Shown here piece by piece: positions 1 through 12,304 of a DNA stretch of 64,000 bases. The DNA lies in the NCBI RefSeq assembly GCF_002994745.2, contig NC_037088.1, forward strand, positions 47,422,911 through 47,486,910, in the 5' to 3' direction. The notes beneath the pieces were generated by a model that had not been told where the DNA came from, made no database searches, and worked only from the letters and a program-made list of their open reading frames with translations. Position 1 is the stretch's first letter. The number at the start of each line of letters is the position of its first letter. The DNA is from Rosa chinensis. Taxonomy: Eukaryota; Streptophyta; Magnoliopsida; Rosales; Rosaceae. The position numbers and the translations under genes were made by a program.

Positions 1-141
1 CTAACTATTACAGCCTAGAAGTCATAATCTGTCGTTGGACTGTGACTGCTATTGAAGCTGTAAATGTGATTACATGTACAAGATCACCACTTTTGTGAAA
101 AAATGTTCACTATGCACAAAGGGTTTAGCTCACAAACTCAC

Positions 142-713
142 CTTTCTACTTCAGAAAGAATGGAGTCATATGGCTTGAAACTCGCATTCGCCAGGTGATC
201 CTACACCTCATGCCTACTTTGGAAGTATCTACATATAACTTTGTTTTGTCGATCTCCACAATCAGATGTGCATACATAACAGGTGAATGTGGAATGTCAC
301 TTCCTCTCTGCAAAACAAACGACACATGTTCAAAAGATAAGTGAAGCACCCATTTTAAGAGAAGAAGTATTGCTCACAAGGAATAAGTAAAACAGAACCT
401 ATTCAATTTACAAGACATAAGTAATCAGTCACCTTGTGCTTCATGTAACTGATTAGAATTGAAGAGGTAATTGAAATCCATATACAAAAGTAACCAATTC
501 AAGAAGCCAATAAAAACAGTACAACTAAATGATGCAAACATGTAAAAAAGATAAGTGAAGCACCCATTTTAAGAGAAGAAGTATTGCTCACAGGGTCAAT
601 GCCAACTCTCCCACCAGGGGCCAAAACATCATTCAGCCATTCAATAGTTGTAGGTACTCCGAGACTACTAGCTCACATGAGAATCCAACTAGATCTCAGC
701 TGCTTTTCAGCCT
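142..713 (-). pseudogene. Aminopeptidase P (plastid APP2-like) pseudogene fragment, two exons
   Basis: Two exon-like blocks on the minus strand match the creatinase N-domain of plant Xaa-Pro aminopeptidase P. Exon 596-713 reads GVPTTIEWLNDVLAPGGRVG and ends at a GTGAGC donor. Exon 142-307 follows a TTGTTTTGCAG acceptor, reads RGSDIPHSPVMYAHLIVEID and ends at a GTGAGT donor. The order agrees with the family. It is broken: an in-frame TGA precedes the GVPTT stretch, and the second exon shifts frame after the SKVGM segment. The C-terminal metal-binding catalytic domain is not in the window. It lies inside the putative CACTA element at the left edge, so it may be a captured fragment rather than a decayed resident gene. 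Family assignment is from remembered motifs. Confidence 0.7.
332..592. repeat. Direct duplication of about 47 bp in the APP2-like intron
   Basis: The block beginning AAAAGATAAGTGAAGCACCC occurs at about 332-378 and again at about 546-592, nearly identical, ending in the same TATTGCTCACA. One copy adjoins the donor side of the upstream exon and the other lies near the acceptor of the downstream exon of the aminopeptidase P fragment. This suggests a local intronic duplication. Confidence 0.75.
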
Positions 714-1373
714 ATATGATAAAGAGACAGCAATAAGAAAAGGAAAGGAAATTCAGAAAAGCTTCATATTTACATTCATATCCGATACTGAAGGGAAATA
801 CAGCATATAAGGTAGCTACTATTAGGGACCATTTCATTACAGCTGTACTCAACACGCGTCTAGGAGACGTGGGAAAATATCTAAATAACTATTCTACTGG
901 GCTGCTAAGCCAAAAGGAAGGGCAACTGAGATGTTGAATATGTTAAGGTCTGATGAATGGTGCTAACATTATATTTATGCATATTTCCATGAATATCAAA
1001 ATAGAAAGTAATATAGGTACTTAATGAAATTGTATTGACAGCCCGCATTGAAGAAATAGAGAGCTTAAAACCAAACATGAAAATGACAAATAAAAAGAGC
1101 AATGAACAAATACCAGAAAGAACATATAATAATCCAATATTCAAGAAAAAGAGAAGGAGAACGTACTAGGTATTATCTCTTATGTGAAACATCAAAAATT
1201 CAATGTTCAAAACTACATATAGCTACATATAAGACAAAACAATTCTTTTTTGTAGTATAGTTTAACATAAAAATTGAAGAGTAATATGCTCCTTGATACA
1301 GAAAAAGCAAACAGAGCTGAACAAAAGTATGATTAAAATGAATGTTATATATTCAATTAATTAAAAAATTTAC

Positions 1374-1760
1374 CTTCTGTAATCATATGTGCATTTTCAT
1401 TTGGAGCTGCAATAATATCTTGGCTGTTACTCTCTGATGCTTCAGCAGTTTCTGGATGAGATACTATAACTAGAAATCAAACAACATCAATTAATTGATT
1501 TGTCCAAACAAACATCATTCTTTTATTAAAACTATTTATATAGATCAACATTTTGAAAAGCATAAAATAGACCTACCTCTTTTCCATCTACATGATATAA
1601 TCTGATCAACACGATTACATGTAGTTCTTCTTGTAACAAAATCTTCACCATACGAAATTTGTTGAATTTTTTGTTCATTGTCATGATTTCCATCATCACA
1701 CTCTTCTAACAATCTTTTTGCTCCTCTCATTATAGTTTTTGGTGCCATCACTGCATTCAA
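1374..1760 (-). other. Two possible exons of an unrecognised gene
   Basis: On the minus strand an open frame (1576-1760) begins with an ATG and includes RGAKRLLEECDDGN; it ends at AAAAGAG|GTAGGT, a usable donor. A second open block (1374-1451) lies between a TCATCCAG acceptor and a GAAG|GTAAAT donor. I do not recognise the product and there is no conserved motif I can name. Both lie in the stretch interpreted as transposon interior. They may be pieces of a captured or element-encoded gene, or chance ORFs. Confidence 0.25.
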
Positions 1761-3063
1761 ATATATAATGTAGTTTAAATTTTAGATATTTATCCTTGGT
1801 AATAATAATCATAATCTGCAACTATCATCAACAAACACCAAACTTTCCCAGTTCACAACAATTATAATTATATATATACTTATGCTAGTGCTACGCCTGA
1901 AACAAAGTAGACAAAGAATTTTAGTAACTAATCATCAAGGGCTTGCAGGTACTCTTTCATTATTATGCCACTGCTATGCCTAAACTGAAATGGTTATCAA
2001 ACATTATACATATATCTTCAAATTCAAAACACTGCATATATATCTTGCATTCTTAAGTAACCTAAACTGATAACCCAGCATTGTTCAGTCTTAACGACTC
2101 ATGTTCTTCCAAAGAACACAATATTTCTACAACGGATATCAATTTCCAACAGATTCTGCAATTATTCATTAAGAATGGCAAAAAGAAGATAGATAACTAA
2201 ACTGGAAGAATACAAAATATAAACAATCAATTGAAAAGCCATAGTAGAAATTAATGAATCACTACAGGATAGTACCAATTGCACAAATTTCACCTTGTTC
2301 AACGAAGATCTTCAGTTTGTCATCTTCTTTCTCTTAACTCAACGATCTACCATCAAAATAATCAGAAACCTTACATCAAATCCAAAGGAAAGGGAACTAC
2401 TATATTACAGGCCTAGCACCTTTCACCTAGAGGATGGGTTGCAAAAGCATATACGTGAGTGTACATATGAGATTTTGTAGGTAACTAATTAAAGACCAAG
2501 TCGAAATAAAGCACACCTCTGCTACTCTTAGCCTTCTTAAGCAATTCCAGCCAGAATAAACAGAAAGTAAATCTGATATTGAAATGTTGTACATATAGGA
2601 GCCTTCTAGTTAGGTAATTCCAAAAGAATAAACATAGCTGCAATACAAAGAATTCATAACATATACTAGGCTATTTTATGTATATGGGTAAAGTACAAAA
2701 ATTACAAATGCACATATTTCATGAAACAATTGAAACCAGACCTACCAGGATCATGAACACCTACAAAATCTCGATAATACATCGAGTTATCTTATTCATT
2801 ACACACGGTTCTATCAACTAAGACAATAAGGTATAGTTATCTCACTCATAATACACAGTTTTATCAACTAAACCCATAAGTTATCCTCACCCTGAAACAT
2901 AACTGAACAAAACAGTTTACTCTCGATCCCCTAACTTGTCATTATAATATTACAAATCAATGAATCACATAATACACTTTTCTTACTGTTACTGAACGAA
3001 TGGGTTCCAAGTTGCAACAAACAACGATCCAAAGTAACAAAAGATGAGATTACAATGCCATAC

Positions 3064-3135
3064 CTCATCAGTGTCGTCAAGGACCAAATGAAATGCCTTT
3101 AAAGGAGGGAATCGGTCCACCAGCCTTTGAAGTAC
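3064..3135 (-). other. Possible 72-nt exon of unknown gene
   Basis: A 24-codon open block lies between a CTTTAG acceptor and a GATGAG|GTATGG donor on the minus strand, with conceptual peptide containing RLVDRFPPLKAFHLVLDD. The length is a multiple of three and the composition is protein-like, but I cannot name the family. The rest of 714-3599 is AT-rich and shows nothing else I can support. Confidence 0.25.
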
Positions 3136-3799
3136 CTAAAGCCTACAGAAGAAGAGAAGCATAAGCAGATATAAACCACAAATACCTTGTTATAATATCA
3201 TGAATACCTTGGTTTATATAAACCATAGATATACGCAGTCCAGTCAGAGATTCCGGCCTTCCCGCCTCGGTGATTCGTCGTCACCGCGTCGATATTCACA
3301 GTGACCCAAACAAATCAGAAGTAATCCAGTTGATGAAGAGCAGCTAGCTATGTCTATTTTGAGCTACAAATCCTAGCAATTTGTTAACGCAAATTGTAAA
3401 CAAAATGTCATATATTAGAGCTAGAAGCATGACGATGATACCTTGAAGAGATTGGTGAACTCGGGATCGAGATCTAGGTAATCATCGAGGTATCAGATCG
3501 AGATGGAGTTATGGGCTCAAAGAACTGAAAGACGAAAGAGGGCGGAGCAGAGTTAATTAGGATAAAGCGACAACAAGTCTTTTGCAGTCTCTAATTGTTA
3601 TTACCTTGCGACGGAAAATTCTTGCCGAAGTAAACCATAGGGGCTGGTGACCACAACTAGCGACGGGAAATAATACGGTTGCATAACTTTTACACAATTG
3701 CGACGGTCAAGTTTTGCCGTCACAAAAGAGTAGGCTTTAGCGACGGCAATTGCACGCCGACGCAAATTGGTGCAGCGAATTGAATTCTTTTTTGTAGTG

Positions 3800-4713
3800 A
3801 AGGCACAACGACTCCCAATTTGGTGGATTGGAGGAAAGGCACAACTACAAATTTGGCAGATATCCAATCCACCTTGGAAGTGGACCGGAGATCTTATTGT
3901 AGGAAAGGTACAAGGTCTGCAAATGTGACAGATTTCCAATTAATGTTGGAAGTGGACCAGAGATTGAATTGTTGGGAATATGTAAAGTCTCTAAATGTGA
4001 CAGATTTCCTACTGATGTTGGAAGTGGCATGGATCCGAGATAGAGTTGTAGGAAAGGTTCAAGGTCTGCCAATGTGAGAGATTTCCAATTGATGTTTGAA
4101 GTCGACTGGAGATTGAGTTCAAGAAAAGGTTCAAGGTTTGCCAATGAGAAATATGTCCTGTTGATATCGCAAGTGCACCGAGGATTGAGTTGTTGGAAAG
4201 GTCCAAGGTCACCAAATGTGACAGACTTACTATTGATGTTGGAAGTCAACCGGAGATGGAGTTCCAAGAAATGTCCAAGGTCTCCAAATGTGAAACATTT
4301 CCAATTGATGCCTAAAGTGCATCAGAGATTGAGTTGATGGAAAGGTTCAAGGTCTCCAAATGTGAAAGACTTTCTATTGACATTGAAAGTTTACCAGAGA
4401 TTTGTTTATATGAAAGAAGAAGCTCGATGACATTAGCTGTTTGATTGTTGCAGGCTATGACATTCCATCTGTAGCAGCCTTCCCCAACCCAAGAGTCGAA
4501 CACAGACAAAGGATCTATAAGTTCATGCTTGTATTCAATGAGAGCCTTCCTCTCTTCCTTGATGCAAGCAACATTGGAACTCTCATGAAAAGCCGTAGTG
4601 GAGATTGGCAATATTGTTGTGGCTTCAAGGAAAACAGAAGAATATTAAATTAAATGAAAGAAATTAGGAAGAAAAAGAATCTGAAAGGAAGCAGCTGCTT
4701 TGTGACAAGCCAT
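3800..4713 (-). pseudogene. LRR receptor-like protein pseudogene, 5' part only (RLP copy 1)
   Basis: Reading leftwards from an ATG at 4713 the frame gives MACHKAAASF, a hydrophobic leader, then the RLP N-terminal cap (CIKEERKALIEYKHE, SWVGEGCYRW) and LRRs of the ISGPLPTLIGNLSHLQTL type. Damage is clear: an in-frame TAA at 4645-4647 in the leader, a TAG near 4312, several frame changes in the LRRs, and truncation at 3799 by the CACTA-like end. Leader, cap and upstream flank match copy 2 (7261-10190), and both share a 4-bp TGCC insertion in GGTCCATGCCACTTCC-like sequence. Non-functional as read. Confidence 0.85.
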
Positions 4714-7260
4714 TAATGTAGTAAGGAAGTAGATAACTAGTATGTAGGTCCTCTAGTTATTCAATGCTAGTAACTTTCTACTCACTTTATCATACTGCAA
4801 GGAACACATGTATCACAATGGTGAAGTCAGATACTGTACATCAACTGCGTGACAAAAATTCAGAAGCTAGGCTATATAATTGCCTAATTACTAAAGTATT
4901 GCGCGAAGTTCTTTTCCTTTCCTCTCCTTTCTTCTTTTCCTGGTCAGAATATTTTTGGATGGATGAAGTTCCCCAACATGCATTTATATGTCAATTTACT
5001 GATATAAAAATCTTAGCGCTCAGCCTAGAAAACTTAATGAATTTCTATTAGTACGGTCGTTTTGTGTCCCAATATTTAAATTCCCTTCTGCTATAAGCAT
5101 AGTAAAACAATTATCATTCTTCGAAGGAAAACATTAAAGAGATAGACGTTGCTTTCCAATCACAATTAACATAGTAGAATTCTTGATGAAGAGTGTTTAT
5201 CTCAGTCATCCCAATCACAATTCACATGGGATGTTAAGTGCTTATGATATCCATGGGTGCCTTCTTCTGAGGACAAGTTTCCTACTAACCATAGTCTGCA
5301 AAATGAAGTAATGAATCAATGTACTTTCACATCATTTTCTAAGGCTGCTTTATTCCTTTCATACTGTACGCCGAACAAACACAGGTAGCAGCATAAAATA
5401 CACGAGTACTATCCATTTAGTTGATGAGAGAATTTAATTCCGGTACCACATTTTTGCAAGGGAACTGCCAACTTGGCAATTGTTGTGGGTCAACATTTCT
5501 CAAAGATGGTACAATGACTTTCTAGCAGACCTTGCAGCATTGGAGGACTGACCAAAACCGACCAGGTTTCTCGGCATGTCAAATGTCAGTTAGGCTTGAT
5601 TGGCGCTGGTTGGTACCAAAAAATGGTGCAAAAACGTAGTGTGGTGGGCGGTTTGGGCCAAAACCGACTCAGCCTTCACCTGAAACTTTGTTTCTAGTAC
5701 GTAGAAGTCTCAAGGCTCCAAATACACTGTGCAACCACTAAGTTGTTGTTGTTGTTGCCTGAAACTTTGTTTCTAATAGAAGGCTCAAGGCTCCAAATAC
5801 ACTATGCAACGACCAAGTTGTTGTTGTTGTTTCTCGGGTGTTAGCAATACCCAAGATGTCATCAAGAACAGCTTTAACTACCATAATATTTTTATTTTTT
5901 TTATTTTTTTTATACTAGTTTAGAACTTCATATTGTGTTAAACTTCATTTCTTTTTGCCAATGGATTGCACAAAGGTTCAAGCCGGGCATTATCCCAAAA
6001 TTCATTCTGAGTAGTTGTTTTTACAAGATGGAACAATTTTAGTAGGGTTTGAAGGTTGACCCTATTCTAGTACACAAATGAAATAACTCAAACACAAAGA
6101 ATTGCTAACGCAGTGTAAACCTCTCCACTGAGGAAACTTCACTGCGTGGCTTTTTACGTAGCCAACACGAAAAATCAATCCAATATGAAATAATCAAGTT
6201 TACAGTATACAAGTAATGTTTGTTCACAACAAACACTTTCACTTAGCAACAGATGCTAACTTGTTTTACAACTGTTCTAACTTCTAATTTATTCAACATC
6301 AACTACTAGCTAATCTGTATTCAATCATCCTCGTACTCAATCTTCTCACTGATCTTGAGAATGAATTATGCAAGTGATTGATTAAGCAATGAAACACATG
6401 AAACAAACACTGAGAGTTTTCAAAGACCGATTTGAACAACCAGGCTAGAAGTTCAAGCAAAAACCAATTTTATGCAAAAACAAAAACTCTGCGGATGAAT
6501 TAGTTTGAAAACCCTTTTATAGGAGCAGGACTCCCCCTCAAACAAATCGTATCTTAATCACAGAATGAGATAAACATGGAAGGGTTTTAAAACTGTTTTT
6601 AGCATGTAATCGGATATGCATATATAAAGAGATTTTGAGATAAATTAAAATCAATGCATATCAATTAAGAATCATGTAAATATGATATGTATTAGATAGA
6701 CCTTTATCTCAAGATCAGTGAGATAGCTTCCTTGAAATTCTCTTCATGCGATCTTGCTTTATTTCCTTTGTTTCTGCGAACAATTAGGAGAGTATCTCTC
6801 CTAGTTCTTTGCATGTCTGTTGTCCTTGAGATCTTGGGAAAGTCATGTGTTGAAGGGAGTAGGCCAAGTACTTACAGTAGTCAAAACAATGCCATGAACA
6901 AGTGTGACACTCTCGCTACTCCATTGATATGGAGGTGAAGGCCTTTTCTCTATTCTCTGTTTGGGTTTGCTATTTTACTGTCAATAACTTATCATCATAT
7001 TGTAACTGGTTAGTGTATTAATTTCTCCACCAATTTCATATTTTGTCTGTTTCCTCTTTCAACATACATTTCAGATAGAACTTTTGTTCATGCAGACAAA
7101 CACTTTTATTTTTTTTTTGGCAAGGAGCAGACAAACACTTCTACATATATATGATCATATTTCAGATAGATGCAGGTCTATATATACCCAATCTATCTAA
7201 ATTTCTAGTAACTAAAAAACACAATAATTATAAATTACAAATTATTACACATTTTTCAGT
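4714..7260. other. Intergenic region between RLP copies 1 and 2
   Basis: No convincing gene. Bases 5340-5430 (ACTGTACGCC...GCAGCAGCAT) resemble 10515-10650 upstream of RLP copy 2, so the upstream flank was duplicated with the receptor. A short open frame at 6732-6938 has no recognisable domain. T-rich low-complexity sequence lies near 5885-5925. Confidence 0.6.
5679..5833. repeat. Tandem duplication, about 77 bp, two copies
   Basis: Two adjacent imperfect copies each run from CCTGAAACTTTGTTTCTA through CTCAAGGCTCCAAATACACT to a GTTGTTGTT tract. No coding meaning seen. Confidence 0.8.
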
Positions 7261-10190
7261 TCAATCAACCATTTTCCAAGCCCTTAAACTCCTCGATAAA
7301 CGAGTCACTTCCAAAAGCAGAAGCAAAGCTTGTTTCATATTGTCAAGAAACTGGAAGTAAGCATGTCTCCATGACCTCTTTATCACCAAACTTCCAAAAA
7401 TAACCCAAAATCCTACAATGAACCCCAATGCTGTGCTTGCATAGAACCATAATTTTCCATACTTATCTTCTTCATCTTCCTCAACTTTCGGAGCTAGATC
7501 ATTATGGGACGCTGAGCTGCATTGGGTTGGCAATGGAGGTCCACAAAGTCCGGAGTTTCCTTCAAATGAGGTTGGATCGAAGGTGGGGAACTGGTTGGCT
7601 GATGGGATTGGCCCAGAGAAGTTGTTGAATGACAAATTCAATTTGCTCAGTGAAGTCATAGAGGTCATGCTTGAAGGAATTAAACCCCAAAGATGGTTAC
7701 TAGAGAGGTCAAGTGCTTCTAGCTCATGTAAGCTTCCGATACCCTCTGGTATCTTTCCTGTCAAATGGTTATGGGATAAGTTCAAGCTACCCAAAGCCAT
7801 GAGATTTTTCACCTCTTCTGGTATTTCTCCCCATAGATTATTACTTGACAGGTCAAACTTTTTAATGAGTCCTAGAATATTATCAATATATTCATATTCT
7901 ACTCCTTTCACATTTAAGTCAATATGCATAGGACCGTAAAGACTCAAAGAGATCCTCAAGTTCATAACCCAGCTGTTTCCAAGCAAGCCGCCATCTCCTG
8001 TTGTCATTTGTTTCAAACCACCAAGACATGCAGGAATGGAGCTAGATATATTATTTTGGGAAAGGTCTAAAACCTGAAGAGAGGAGAGATCGCATAATTG
8101 ATGAGGAATATTTCCGGTGAACTTGTTGGCTCCTAGAAGTAAATAAGACAATGTATGAAGGTTGTCTCCAATACAATCTGGTATGGTGCCGGAAAAATTG
8201 TTTCCTGTCAGATCAAGTGCAGAGAGATTTCTGCAAGTTTGCAAAGACGACTCAAGATTCCCAGAAAGATTGCTGTTGCTTAATCTCAACCATTTGAGTG
8301 ATGGTAGTTGGGAGCACATGGAGCTTGGGATTTCACCAGATAGCTTGTTATTTGAAAAGTCTATGATCTTCAAATCTAGCGAACCCGTCCAATCCCTAGG
8401 AATATTTCCAGAGAAATAATTCCTTGAGAGATCAAGAAACACCAACTTTGACATCTCGTGGCCAATGTTCAAAGGAATAGGCCCTGAAAATCTATTGCTT
8501 GCCAAGCTTAGTTGTTTTACATTTGGCCAAAGTGGAAGGGAACCTACCTGACTGTTATTTTTCAAAATAACGTTTTGAAGAGGAGAACTCACAGACTTGG
8601 GAAGGTTTCCTCTTAACTGGTTATGAGATAATACCACACCATCAAGGAATGGTGAAAATCTCCAAAACCAATCGGTATTGTATCTGAAATTCCGACTCTC
8701 TCAAGAGTTAAGTAAATGAGGAATTTTTGACTTCTGAGCCACACAGGAAATGCAGTATCCATTAGTTTACAATCAATGATTTGAAGACTTGTAAGATTGA
8801 AGATAGGAATCCAGTCATGACTGACGTTGAAAACCAAAGAGTTAAATGCCTCGCTGGATAAATAAAACGAATCCAATCTGCTAGTGTTCTGAAAATGATT
8901 TTCAGATATAAAGCCTTCCCATGAACAACCGTGGAGGAACAAGTTCTTTAACTCTCTAAGTTGTCCGATGCTTTCTGGAATAGTTCCATTCATTTTTGAG
9001 TTGTTGGAAAGTTCCAGCCACCGTAAACATGGCAGATTTCCTATCCATGTTGGAAGTGGACCTGAGATTGCACTCCCTGCGAGGCGTAGCTCCTGCAAAT
9101 TTGAAAGATTTCTGATTGATATCGGAAATGGACCTGAGATTGGGTTATTGGAAAGGTCCGAGGTCTGCAAATTTGAAAGATTTCCAATTGATGTTGGAAG
9201 TGGCATGGACCGGAGATTGAGTTTGAAGAAAGGGACAAGGTCTGCAAATGTGAAAGAATTCCAATCGATGTTGGAAGTGGACCGGAGATTGAGTTTAAAG
9301 AAAGGAACAAGGTCTGCAAATGTGAAAGACCTCCAATCGATTTTGGAAGTGGACCGGAGATTGAGTTTGAAAAAAGCTTTAAGTTCTGTAAATTTGAAAG
9401 ATTTCCAATCAATGTTGGAAGTGAACCGGAGATTGAGTTTGAAAAAAGGTTTAAGTTCTGTAAATTTGAAAGATTTCCGATTGATATCGGAAGTGGACCA
9501 GAGACTGAGTTTAAAGAAAGGTCCAAGTACTCCAAATGTAAAAGATTTCCGATTGATATCGGAAGTGGACCGGAGACTGAGTTTGAAGAAAGGTCCAAGT
9601 ACCCCAAATGTAAAAGATTTCCGATTGATATCGGAAGTGGACCGGAGATTGAGTTTGAAGAAAGGTCCAAGTACCCCAAATGTAAAAGATTTCCGATTGA
9701 TATCGGAAGTGGACCGGAGATTGAGTTTGAAGAAAGGTCCAAGTACCCCAAATGTAAAAGATTTCCGATTGATATCGGAAGTGGACCAGAGAACGAATTG
9801 CTGCTAAGAATCAAGGTCTCCAAATGCGAAAGAGTGGAAACTTCCTATTGACATTGAAAGTGTACCAGAGATTTGTGCATCCTGAAGACGAAGATCGATG
9901 ATGTTACCTGTTTGATTGTTGCAGATTATGCCATGCAAGTTGCAGCAGTCTTTGCCAACCCAAGAATGAAGCTCAAGCAAAGGATCTTGAAGCCCTTGCT
10001 TGAATTCAAGGAGGGCCTTCCTCTCTTCCTCAATGGAAGCTGCATTGGACCTCTCATCATCGACAGTATTGGAGTTGGCAAATATTGTTGAGGCTTCAAG
10101 GAAAATAGAAGAATATGGATTTAAGAAAAGAAGGAAACTAACTAGAGAAAGAAGTTGAAAGGAAGCAGCTGCTACTTTGTGGCAAGCCAT
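7261..10190 (-). pseudogene. LRR receptor-like protein pseudogene, full length but frameshifted (RLP copy 2)
   Basis: From the ATG at 10190 the frames give a leader (FQLLSLVSFLLFLNPYSSIF), the N-terminal cap (ASIEEERKALLEFKQG, HSWVGKDCCNLHG), about eight near-identical 24-residue LRRs, further LRRs, an island domain (LNVKGVEYEY), four last LRRs, an acidic stretch (KVEEDEEDKYGK), one membrane span (ASTALGFIVGFWVIFGSLVI) and a short basic cytoplasmic tail ending at 7263. Such receptors sit in the plasma membrane and signal with SOBIR1/BAK1 kinases. Compared with the intact RLP at 43041-45731, three lesions break the frame: a 7-bp insertion near 9828, a 4-bp TGCC insertion near 9206, and a 1-bp loss near 8680. 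A TATA-like box lies about 60 bp upstream. Sequencing error is possible for the 1-bp lesion but unlikely for all three. Confidence 0.85.
9469..9828 (-). repeat. Exact 72-bp LRR-coding tandem repeats
   Basis: Unit starts fall at 9469, 9541, 9613, 9685 and 9757, exactly 72 bp apart, with only a few substitutions between units. Each encodes one 24-residue LRR of the GPLPISIGNLLHLGYLDLSS type. The near identity points to recent unequal exchange or conversion within this receptor copy. Confidence 0.9.
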
Positions 10191-10247
10191 TGTGTTTGTT
10201 CCTGGGTAAGGAAGTAGATAATGGGTACCAGTCCCTCTGATTCAATT

Positions 10248-10257
10248 CTATTTATAA
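10248..10257 (-). promoter_or_regulatory. Probable TATA box of RLP copy 2
   Basis: Minus-strand TTATAAATAG lies about 58 bp upstream of the ATG at 10190; the intact RLP has a similar TTATAAAT about 53 bp upstream of its ATG. Confidence 0.45.
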
Positions 10258-10691
10258 GTAAAAGTAGCCTCGACTTGCTCTAAGCGTATTACAGGTAAGT
10301 ACTTCTGGTTAAGCAAAGATTGAGATTTCATCTATTGGATTAGTAAGATAAATTCTAATGGAATTCTCAGGGATGTTCAGCACAGTATTTGCGTCTAATA
10401 TTACAACAGAATTATTGTTGCTCAATACTTTGGAGTTTTGTCCAGGGGAGAAGTTTAATTACTATAGACCAAAGTCACCAAACACCGTAAGTCTATAATC
10501 TACTTTTACATGACCTTCCAAGGCTGCTCAGTCCTTTCATACTGTCCTTCAAGGCTTCAAACAAGCAAAGGCAGCAGCATTCGTTTTATACTGTCCGTCA
10601 AACCTGCAAAGGCAGCAGCATGAAACGCATGGCCACTATTCTAAAGAAATTGGGAGAAAATGTTTTATGATCTCTCATTGATGTGTTTCAA

Positions 10692-11219
10692 GTGCACGGA
10701 TACGTGATTTTGGGTCCGTATCCCGTACCGATACGAGATACAGGTGTGATACGTGGGAAATACGCATATCCAATGCATCCAATGTTGGATACAGTGTGGA
10801 TACGTATCCAACATTGGATTCAATTCACCCTTATCCATTTAAGTTTGTGTTTACAGTTAGATGAATAGATGCTCCACCTATATATGGGCTTATAAATGTA
10901 TTTTTTATTTTTATTTTAGAGGAAAACCAAAGAGATGTAATTCTTGGTGTGCATTAATTGATGATGAGGAAAACTGACATATATATGGCATACCGTTAGC
11001 TGAGTTATGAAGGATTATTATTAGTAAGCCATGGTTGATTTCTCTCTATATTATACATGGTTTATTTACATTTTAAAATTTTAATTTATATATATAGATA
11101 TAAATTAAAATATATATTTAGCTAACGTATCCTTCTTGTACCCGTATTCTAAAATATTTCGAATTTGCCGTGTCCACATATCAGACCGTATCGTATCCGG
11201 GTACCCATACCCGTGCTAC
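10692..11219. mobile_element. MITE-like element with short terminal inverted repeats
   Basis: The left end GTGCACGGATACG and the inverted right end GTAGCACGGGTATGG are similar, and both ends contain repeated GGATACG/CGTATCC motifs. TTTCAA flanks both sides (10686-10691 and 11220-11225) as a likely TSD. It is 528 bp long with no coding capacity. The superfamily is unclear. Confidence 0.5.
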
Positions 11220-11225
11220 TTTCAA

Positions 11226-12304
11226 CTTTCAGTCCTGTATATGAATCAATTTTAGATCCTAAAGATCTGCTATTACAGTAAGTACAGTATAGGACTGATG
11301 ATCAGTTTAGATCCTATAGGTCAACAATTACAAGCAATACAATGAAGATCCTAAGATCAAGCAATTGACAACTAATTACTTAGATACTAATGGTTGACAA
11401 TCAGAGAAATGATGATGGTAATCAAGGTGAGGTAAATGCCCATTCATTGCTATTCATCATTATCAGTCTTAGAAATTAAATCAACCTAAAAATTTTTGAT
11501 AGTTGAATTAGTTGTATGTGTTGAGATTGCTGTTAATTCTCATGCAAGTAGGACCCATATGTTGCAGCAATTTACTTCATTGTGGTGCAGGGCTATTTTT
11601 GACTTGGGTGAATAAGGTATTAATGATGTTTGTGGAAATCGTGTACCGTATATGCGTGGCTTTTGGGTAGATGAACGTGATAAATCGTGTAATATCTTCT
11701 CATAATTTGTTATCTAAAAGGATTTGTCTGATCTAAGCTAAACTTGAGCGTCAGTCCATAGAAGAAATGCGCCACAATCATTTAACATAGGAGGAGACAC
11801 TCCCAAGATTGATATTGCTATTAGTCTCATTCTGTTTTCTTGAAATATTTGATTCTAGCTTTCAAGTTTTGCAGTAAAATTAGGTATTTGGCATATTCTT
11901 ATAGGAATTTCCAGTTTTGCAGTACAATTATTAACCTTCTGGGATATTTCTTATAGGAATTAATTACAATTTGCAAATGCTCAATAGATGGTACCAGATT
12001 GACAGTCATGATGCCCGCGCTTACGCAGACTTTGCTGTCAGGCCGTGCCGAGTAACCTGAGTTCAAACGTTTGGATCATTATTCAAACTTGGTTCCAGTT
12101 GCTTAGGTTTCAGTATAGTCCTAGCCAAACCTCACTATCTAGATGCTTGAACAAGCTTACCACTGTGATTATTCAAGAAATTCTTCAATAACTATAAGTG
12201 GACAGAACTACAGTCTTAATAATCAGCAGCTGATCGAAAATTTTAGAGATATATCTTAGCTGGAAAAATAGGCATATTTTAAGAGCAATTTTAATCGGAT
12301 GTAT
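11226..12304. other. Intergenic region upstream of kiwellin
   Basis: No gene recognised. Bases 12135-12170 (CCTCACTATCTAGATGCTTG) reappear slightly diverged near 63856 at the right edge of the window. Confidence 0.6.

Larger units (their letters stand above)
1..3799. mobile_element. Right end of a large CACTA-like transposon (left end outside window)
   Basis: The sequence stops at 3799 with ...TTTTTTGTAGTG, which read inversely is CACTACAAAAAAGAATTC, the type of terminus used by plant CACTA (En/Spm) elements. The last 200 bases carry repeated GCGACGG motifs (near 3607, 3660, 3702 and 3740), like CACTA subterminal repeats. Immediately to the right an RLP pseudogene begins in the middle of its LRR region, and its missing remainder is not found in 1-3600. 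The simplest reading is that the transposon cut the RLP copy and its other end lies left of the window. No transposase was recognised. The 3-bp TSD (AAG at 3800-3802) cannot be checked without the other end. Confidence 0.55.

Noticed and set aside
5440..5660. GACCAAAACCGACC-type motifs suggesting a transposon end
   Set aside because: No matching inverted partner or target-site duplication found.
8968..9807. A 279-codon plus-strand open frame with repeated RLSLKKGPSTPNVKDF units
   Set aside because: It is the antisense of the 72-bp LRR repeats; because the unit is a multiple of three, the reverse strand stays open by chance.
9041..9823. Regularly spaced 72-bp repeats that could look like a CRISPR array
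   Set aside because: There are no unique spacers; the repeats are contiguous and encode plant LRRs.
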